DNA of 64,000 bases from Kordia sp965224175 (GTDB lineage Bacteria; Bacteroidota; Bacteroidia; Flavobacteriales; Flavobacteriaceae). The notes below the pieces were generated by a model. The model saw only the letters and a list, made by a program, of their open reading frames with translations, did no database searches and was not told the origin of the DNA. The translations under genes and the position numbers were made by a program. The DNA is taken from NCBI RefSeq assembly GCF_965224175.1, contig NZ_OZ245041.1:4960001-5024000 (forward strand), written 5' to 3'. Positions 59,272 through 64,000 of this stretch are shown in pieces. The stretch's first letter is position 1, and each line of letters starts with the position of its first letter.

Positions 59272-59973
59272 ATGAATATTGCATTGCTAGGTTATGGTAG
59301 AATGGGGAAGGAGATTGAGAAAGTAGCACTCGAAAGAGGACATGTAATTGTGCATAAAATTTCTAGAGATATTGCTACGTATGATTTCACTACTGTAGAT
59401 GTTGCCATAGATTTTAGTATTCCGTCTGCAGCTTTCCAAAATATTACACATTGCATCAAACATCAAATTCCTGTCATTTCTGGAACTACAGGTTGGTTGG
59501 AAAAATATGATGAAGTGGTAACATTATGTGAAGCTGAAAAAGGAGCTTTTATTTATGCCTCTAACTTTAGTTTGGGTGTAAATATTTTCTTTGAGATGAA
59601 TGCTTATTTGGCAAAAATGATGTCTCAATTAGAAGATTACAAAGTACATGTAGAAGAAATTCATCATACAAAAAAGCTTGATGCACCGAGTGGAACGGCA
59701 ATTACCCTTGCCGAAGGAATCATAGCACATACAGATTATAACGACTGGAAATTAGATACAGCAGAAACTGATCGTGAAATTCCTATTGTTGCCAAACGTA
59801 TTCCTGAAGTTCCAGGAACACATGAAATTACGTATAACTCCAAAATTGATAGTATTTCCATAAAACACGAAGCACATAATCGCCAAGGGTTTGCTTTGGG
59901 CGCAGTTGTTGCTGCAGAATGGATTAAGGATAAAAAAGGAGTCCACACGATGAAAGACGTGTTAAACATATAA
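59272..59973 (+). CDS. dapB: 4-Hydroxy-tetrahydrodipicolinate reductase
   Basis: This 233-residue enzyme reduces the product of DapA with NAD(P)H in the diaminopimelate/lysine pathway. NIALLGYGRMGKEIEKVA is the nucleotide-binding loop, DVAIDFSIPSAAFQNI and VISGTTGWLEKYDEV follow. The signature EIHHTKKLDAPSGTAITLAE contains the catalytic His and Lys. It is shorter than the E. coli enzyme (273), as usual in Bacteroidota. It lies 32 bp after the DUF5683 gene in the same transcription unit. Confidence 0.95.
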   Translation: MNIALLGYGRMGKEIEKVALERGHVIVHKISRDIATYDFTTVDVAIDFSIPSAAFQNITHCIKHQIPVISGTTGWLEKYDEVVTLCEAEKGAFIYASNFSLGVNIFFEMNAYLAKMMSQLEDYKVHVEEIHHTKKLDAPSGTAITLAEGIIAHTDYNDWKLDTAETDREIPIVAKRIPEVPGTHEITYNSKIDSISIKHEAHNRQGFALGAVVAAEWIKDKKGVHTMKDVLNI

Positions 59974-60003
59974 TAAATATAAAATATATTACCTTTCGGC
60001 TTA

Positions 60004-60011
60004 TATATTTG
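60004..60011 (+). promoter_or_regulatory. -7 promoter box of lepB
   Basis: TATATTTG lies 51 bp before the ATG at 60063. It would give lepB its own promoter inside the parAB-dapB block. Confidence 0.5.
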
Positions 60012-60062
60012 TAAATAACCAACAGGATTTAGTTCATAACTGAATCATTAAATAAACAACAA

Positions 60063-61631
60063 ATGACGTTTACGCAGGCATTTTTAATATTTTTCTTCAT
60101 TGTTCAAATTATTCATTTTTTAGGAACGTGGAAACTCTATGTAAAAGCAGGTAGGAAAGCTTGGGAAGCATTGGTTCCTGTATACAATGCATTGATATTG
60201 ATGAGAATTATCAATCGACCAAAAGAATGGTATTGGGTAATTTTACTATTTATTCCAATTGTAAACTTGATTGTTTTTCCAGTACTTTGGGTAGAAACGA
60301 TACGTAGTTTTGGACGTACGGAACGTTATGAAACCATTTTAGTCGTAATTACCTTAGGATTTTATATTTACTACGTAAACTACATGTTGGATGTGGAATA
60401 TGTACACGAAAGAAGCTTAAAACCAAGAACGTCTGCAGGCGAATGGATTGCATCTATATTATTTGCAGTTGTTGCAGCTACTTTAGTACATACATACGTA
60501 ATGCAGCCATTTGTAATTCCGTCGTCATCGTTAGAAAAAACATTATTAGTTGGTGATTTCTTATTTGTGAGTAAAATTCATTACGGAGCAAGAACACCGA
60601 TGACTTCTGTGGCTTTACCAATGGTACATGATGCAATTCCATTTACAGGAATGAAATCGTATATGAAAGAACCACAATTACCGTATTACAGATTTCCTGG
60701 TTTTGAAAGTATAGAGCGTAATGATATTGTGGTATTTAATTGGCCGGCAGATACGTTAACGGTAATTAATGATCCAAATAGTAAAACGTTATATAAGCCA
60801 TTAGATAAGCGATCAAACTATGTAAAACGTTGTGTTGGATTGCCTGGAGATAAACTAGAAGTGCGTGATGGTTTTGTGTTTATCAATGGAAAACAAAACG
60901 TGTTGCCAGAACGTGCTAAACTACAGTTTAAATATATTGTACATACAAAAGGTCAGCGTTTCAGTCCACAATACATGCACGATCGTTATGATATTACAGA
61001 TGAGTTTGGTACGATTCCAGGGAATCCAAATATATATGTATTTCCAGGGTTGACTGAAAAAACTGCAGCAGAGTTAAAAAATCATCCAAATGTATTAAAA
61101 GTAGAAAAGTATTTAGAGCCAGCAGGACAAAGAGATGCTGGTATTTTTCCACACTCTAAAAATTATAACTGGAACAATACAAACTTTGGAGCAATTGATA
61201 TTCCTTATGCTGGTAGTACAGTACAATTAACGATGGAGAACATTCCTTTGTACAAGAGAGCTATTGCAGAATATGAAGGGAAAAACTTAACCGTTGAAGA
61301 CAACCAAATTAAAATTGACGGAAAAGTAATTACTTCGTATACTTTTGAGCAAGATTATTACTGGATGATGGGAGATAACCGAGGAAATTCGCAAGATTCT
61401 AGAAGTTGGGGATTTGTTCCGTTTGATCACGTACTTGGAAAACCTGTATTTGTATGGATGAGTTGGGATACCAAAGCAACAGGATTCAATAAAATTCGTT
61501 GGAATCGTTTGTTTACTACTGTAAGTGGAGAAGGAGAGCCTGTTTCATATTTCAAGTATTTCTTAATATTACTCGCAGGTTGGTTTGTGTTTAATTACTT
61601 TAGAAAAAAGAAGAAAGCTGCGGCTAAGTAG
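60063..61631 (+). CDS. lepB: Signal peptidase I, long Bacteroidota form
   Basis: This 522-residue protein has N-terminal hydrophobic helices (residues about 5-22, 55-78, 92-112 and 128-146). The S26 peptidase follows: FVIPSSSLEKTLLVGD with catalytic Ser156, YVKRCVGLPGDKLEVRDG with the catalytic Lys near residue 265, and the box E motif YWMMGDNRGNSQDSRSWGFV. A large insertion between boxes D and E (about residues 290-420) is typical of the lineage. A C-terminal helix (YFLILLAGWFVFNYF) anchors it. It cleaves signal peptides of exported proteins. Confidence 0.95.
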   Translation: MTFTQAFLIFFFIVQIIHFLGTWKLYVKAGRKAWEALVPVYNALILMRIINRPKEWYWVILLFIPIVNLIVFPVLWVETIRSFGRTERYETILVVITLGFYIYYVNYMLDVEYVHERSLKPRTSAGEWIASILFAVVAATLVHTYVMQPFVIPSSSLEKTLLVGDFLFVSKIHYGARTPMTSVALPMVHDAIPFTGMKSYMKEPQLPYYRFPGFESIERNDIVVFNWPADTLTVINDPNSKTLYKPLDKRSNYVKRCVGLPGDKLEVRDGFVFINGKQNVLPERAKLQFKYIVHTKGQRFSPQYMHDRYDITDEFGTIPGNPNIYVFPGLTEKTAAELKNHPNVLKVEKYLEPAGQRDAGIFPHSKNYNWNNTNFGAIDIPYAGSTVQLTMENIPLYKRAIAEYEGKNLTVEDNQIKIDGKVITSYTFEQDYYWMMGDNRGNSQDSRSWGFVPFDHVLGKPVFVWMSWDTKATGFNKIRWNRLFTTVSGEGEPVSYFKYFLILLAGWFVFNYFRKKKKAAAK

Positions 61632-61698
61632 TATTAGTTGATTGTGTTTTCTGCAATGACTTTAAACTTAACTTATAAAACCTATAAATTAAACAGGA

Positions 61699-62319
61699 TT
61701 GAGTAGTATAGTCCATCCAACATACTTTCCAAGCATAGCAAATTATGTAGCATTTGCTACTGCCGAGCATTTGGTGTTTGAAATGGAAGATAATTTTCAG
61801 AAACAAACCTATCGCAATCGCACCTATATCTATGGCGCTAATGGAAGATTAATGTTGAATGTTCCTGTGCGACATGATAAGAAGGTAAAGCATGTAAAAT
61901 ACAAAGAAATTCAGATAGCAAATGAAACTGCTTGGCAACGCTTGCATTGGAAATCTTTAGAAAGCGCATACCGTACTTCGCCTTATTTTGAATATTATGA
62001 AGACGAATTGCGTCCGTTATTTGAAAAGAGATATACAAACTTAATGGACTTGAATTTTGATGCGATTGAAATCATTAATGAATGTTTGCAATTAGAAGTG
62101 CCAACTTCCAAAACAGAAGAATATGATGCGATTGTAGAAGATATTCAAGATTTCAGAAAGCTAGCTGTCGTTAAAAAAGAACCTGACTATGGTTTTGATA
62201 CGTATACACAGGTTTTTGAAAATAAACATGGTTTTATTCCAAATTTGAGCATTTTGGATTTACTATTTAACGAAGGAACAAACGCACTCACGTATTTGGA
62301 ACAGCAGACAATCTTGTAA
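61699..62319 (+). CDS. WbqC-like protein
   Basis: This 206-residue protein matches the WbqC family: VHPTYFPSIANYVAFATAEH, FEMEDNFQKQTYRNRTYIYG, LNVPVRHDKK, WQRLHWKSLESAYRTSPYFE and NIIxLDLLFNEG-like ending. The start is TTG at 61699; the frame is closed by a TAA three codons upstream and there is no ATG at the expected position. Family members occur in O-antigen and other loci; the activity is unknown. It overlaps the next gene by one base (TAATG). Confidence 0.88.
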   Translation: MSSIVHPTYFPSIANYVAFATAEHLVFEMEDNFQKQTYRNRTYIYGANGRLMLNVPVRHDKKVKHVKYKEIQIANETAWQRLHWKSLESAYRTSPYFEYYEDELRPLFEKRYTNLMDLNFDAIEIINECLQLEVPTSKTEEYDAIVEDIQDFRKLAVVKKEPDYGFDTYTQVFENKHGFIPNLSILDLLFNEGTNALTYLEQQTIL

Positions 62320-62630
62320 TGATTTTAAGACCTTTTGCTCATTACGGTTTGCATTTTATTTTTCCATTACTCATTGCACTATTACTTTATAGAAAAGCAT
62401 GGAAAACCACCTATTTCGTATTTCTCTTATGTATGCTTATTGATCTCGATCATTTATTGGCAACACCAATTTTTGACCCGAATCGTTGTAGTATCAACTT
62501 TCATCCATTACACAGTTACTATGCAATTGCCGTTTATGTAGGATTTCTAATCTTCAAGAAAACACGAATTCTCGGAATTGGTTTACTTTTACATATTTTG
62601 GCTGATGTAGTAGATTGTTGGATGATGTAG
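62319..62630 (+). CDS. DUF6122-like membrane protein
   Basis: This 103-residue protein has three or four hydrophobic segments. Conserved His/Asp positions are visible: LRPFAHYGLHFIFPLLIALL, CMLIDLDHLLATPIF, RCSINFHPLHSYYAIAVYVG and GIGLLLHILADVVDCWMM. The HY, DLDH and HxLHS motifs recall membrane-bound metal-dependent hydrolases (YdjM-like), in keeping with the DUF6122 family. It is translationally coupled to the WbqC-like gene. Confidence 0.85.
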   Translation: MILRPFAHYGLHFIFPLLIALLLYRKAWKTTYFVFLLCMLIDLDHLLATPIFDPNRCSINFHPLHSYYAIAVYVGFLIFKKTRILGIGLLLHILADVVDCWMM

Positions 62631-62678
62631 ATAGGTAGGATAAAACTTTATTTTTAACAATGTATTATCTTATATTTT

Positions 62679-62686
62679 TAACTTTG
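62679..62686 (+). promoter_or_regulatory. -7 promoter box of the HNH-like gene
   Basis: TAACTTTG fits TAnnTTTG and lies 11 bp before the ATG at 62698, separating this gene from the upstream housekeeping operon. Confidence 0.58.
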
Positions 62687-62697
62687 CTAATATAGAA

Positions 62698-63492
62698 ATG
62701 TCAAGAATGAAAAAAGTAAAATGCTACATGTGTGATAGAGAAGCAACAACTAGAGAGCACGTACCTCCATTGTGTTTATTTCCTGCTGTTAAAGATACTA
62801 AAGGGGTAAATTTTAGAAAAAACTTGATAACAGTACCTTCATGTGATATTCATAATTCTAAAAAATCCGATGATGATGAATTCTTAATGTTGTCTTTGTC
62901 AGGTTTGATAAAGAATAATATAGTTGGAAATTTTCAACAATTGACTAAGGCAAATAGGGCATTGAAAAGGAAAAATAAAAATTTTATAGAGAAGCAAGTG
63001 CTAAGGAATCATAAGTTCTATAAAATAAAAAGTACAGATGGTAAATTTAGAACTATTTCAGTTGGCAATCCCAATACAGAGAGGTTATCAAATTGTTTAA
63101 AACATATAGCTTATGGACTATACTTTGAAGAGTTTAAAGAGAGTTTCAAAGGAGAGTTAGAAATGTTTTTGGGTTTTATTGAATACAGTAATAAGAACAT
63201 GCAAACATTTAAAAAATATATAAAAAAAGGATTTGACATTGAGAAAGAATTAAATAGAGAAATTAAGGGAAATAATCCAGCTGTCTTTTATTATCAATTT
63301 CATGAACCAGATAATTTTGGATTAATTGGAATGAGGATGGTATTCTATGGAGCAGCAGAAGCCTACTTTTCATTTAAGGGGAAAAATGCTGAAAAACCAT
63401 TTGACTTAGCTACTGCATTGATGTTGGAAGGAATAAAAACGACAATGGAATTAGATGGAGAAAAATTTATTTTTAATGATGAAGAAAGTTGA
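62698..63492 (+). CDS. HNH-like zinc-finger protein of unknown function
   Basis: This 264-residue protein starts with a compact metal-binding module: C9-Y-M-C12, REHVPP with E20-H21, and PSCDIHNSKK with C49, H52 and N53. This order (CxxC, EHxPP, C..HN) is that of HNH/ββα-metal nucleases. The rest (about 200 residues, basic in the middle, with SFKGELEMFLGFIEY and FGLIGMRMVFYGAAEAYF) is unfamiliar. Nuclease activity is inferred from the module only. It is surrounded by conserved genes and looks like an independent accessory gene. A second in-frame ATG lies three codons in. Confidence 0.7.
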   Translation: MSRMKKVKCYMCDREATTREHVPPLCLFPAVKDTKGVNFRKNLITVPSCDIHNSKKSDDDEFLMLSLSGLIKNNIVGNFQQLTKANRALKRKNKNFIEKQVLRNHKFYKIKSTDGKFRTISVGNPNTERLSNCLKHIAYGLYFEEFKESFKGELEMFLGFIEYSNKNMQTFKKYIKKGFDIEKELNREIKGNNPAVFYYQFHEPDNFGLIGMRMVFYGAAEAYFSFKGKNAEKPFDLATALMLEGIKTTMELDGEKFIFNDEES

Positions 63493-63495
63493 AAC

Positions 63496-64000
63496 TCAAT
63501 CCAACGAAATCACACTTCGTATCGCAAAATGATCTGAATAATGTTGCGCAAAAGTTTTAAATTTATTCACGGTGAAAGATTCATCTACAAGAATAAAGTC
63601 AATTCGCATAGGGAAAAAAGGGTAATCCAACGTTTTTCCAAAACCGTTTCCAGCTTCTACAAACGCATCTTTCATGTCGCCTTTAATAGTTTTATAGACA
63701 TTTGAAAATTGTGTATTGTTAAAATCACCCAAAATAATTTTTTTGTAATCACAGTTTTTGCGGTTGATTTCAAAGAGTTCTGCTTGCGATTGCTGCATTT
63801 TGAAAGTATTTGCCATGCGTTTTAGCAAACGTTCAGAATTCTTCTGAGAAAACTCTTCTTGTTTCGGGTTGATGCGTAAAGATTCTAAATGCAAATTGTA
63901 CACACGAATTGTATCCTTATTTTTTATAATATCTATATAAATTGCATTATTTGCGGTGTTTGGAAATTCTAATGAACCTTTATGTATGATCGGTGTTTTA
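63496..64000 (-). CDS. Endonuclease/exonuclease/phosphatase family protein (5' end outside window)
   Basis: The minus-strand frame stays open to the window edge, giving 167 codons of the C-terminal part. EEP motifs are visible: VYNLHLESLRI, KKIILGDFNNTQFSNVY (GDFN, metal and catalytic Asp/Asn), FPMRIDFILVDE (ID-x-I-L) and the final QHYSDHFAIRSVI (SDH, catalytic His). Substrate could be DNA, a phosphoester or a lipid; not assignable. Earlier start codons such as the GTG at 63903 are internal, since coding continues upstream of it. The stop lies 3 bp past the HNH-like gene's stop, so the genes are convergent. Confidence 0.88.
   Translation of the reverse strand, partial: KTPIIHKGSLEFPNTANNAIYIDIIKNKDTIRVYNLHLESLRINPKQEEFSQKNSERLLKRMANTFKMQQSQAELFEINRKNCDYKKIILGDFNNTQFSNVYKTIKGDMKDAFVEAGNGFGKTLDYPFFPMRIDFILVDESFTVNKFKTFAQHYSDHFAIRSVISLD

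Noticed and set aside
63496..63903. A complete short EEP protein starting at the GTG at 63903
   Set aside because: The frame continues upstream with normal coding sequence to the window edge, so this is the C-terminal part of a longer gene.

Overview
The window is chromosomal DNA of low GC content from a member of the Bacteroidota, almost certainly family Flavobacteriaceae. I would guess a Kordia-like genus, but only from general resemblance. The supporting signs are: a type IX secretion (T9SS) sorting domain of the CHU_C type; a TonB-receptor/GLPGLI pair; lineage-typical families (DUF5606, DUF5683, DUF6122, DUF349); the Bacteroidota -7 promoter box TAnnTTTG in front of many genes, with few Shine-Dalgarno sequences; and flavobacterial intergenic repeats. 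No rRNA, tRNA, CRISPR array, transposase or prophage was recognised.

Layout. 1-8 kb: the 5' part of one secreted protein gene and a complete 2236-residue T9SS-secreted repeat protein, both on the minus strand. 8.2-11 kb: an ABC exporter (ATPase plus permease) facing three short, tandem, paralogous peptide genes. Each peptide gene has a near-identical leader and an almost identical 58-nt upstream RNA segment. Two of the three encode 59-residue products. 11-16 kb: housekeeping genes (nucleoid-associated protein, heme A synthase, CCA-adding enzyme, TsaC). 16-35.5 kb: a loose lipopolysaccharide/cell-surface glycan region. It holds six glycosyltransferases, a glycosyltransferase-like protein, two methyltransferases, a NodB-type deacetylase and an InaA-type LPS kinase. 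A bile-salt-hydrolase-like amidase, small secreted proteins and a TonB-receptor/GLPGLI operon are interspersed. 35.6-41.5 kb: dapD, an acyltransferase, a TPR protein, ruvX, def, a DUF5606 gene and a small secreted protein. 41.6-44.3 kb: a NACHT NTPase with a pentapeptide-repeat tail, a candidate defence gene, preceded by a long inverted repeat. 44.4-56.7 kb: DinB, mazG, DUF349, aroE, two tandem DUF368 transporters, a TPR protein, a class III aminotransferase and an OstA/LptA-like protein. 56.9-62.6 kb: the block parA-parB-DUF5683-dapB-lepB-WbqC-DUF6122. 62.7-64 kb: an HNH-like protein with its own promoter, then a truncated endonuclease/exonuclease/phosphatase gene.

The strongest candidate for something undescribed is the three-gene peptide cassette at 10.19-11.0 kb. 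It has hypervariable four-cysteine cores behind a fixed leader and a fixed, apparently structured 5' RNA, with a possible export or immunity transporter next door. The NACHT-pentapeptide gene with its inverted repeat and the HNH-like gene at 62.7 kb are the next most interesting loci. Intergenic DNA carries several dispersed repeat families, including a 100-bp element with perfect 19-bp terminal inverted repeats.
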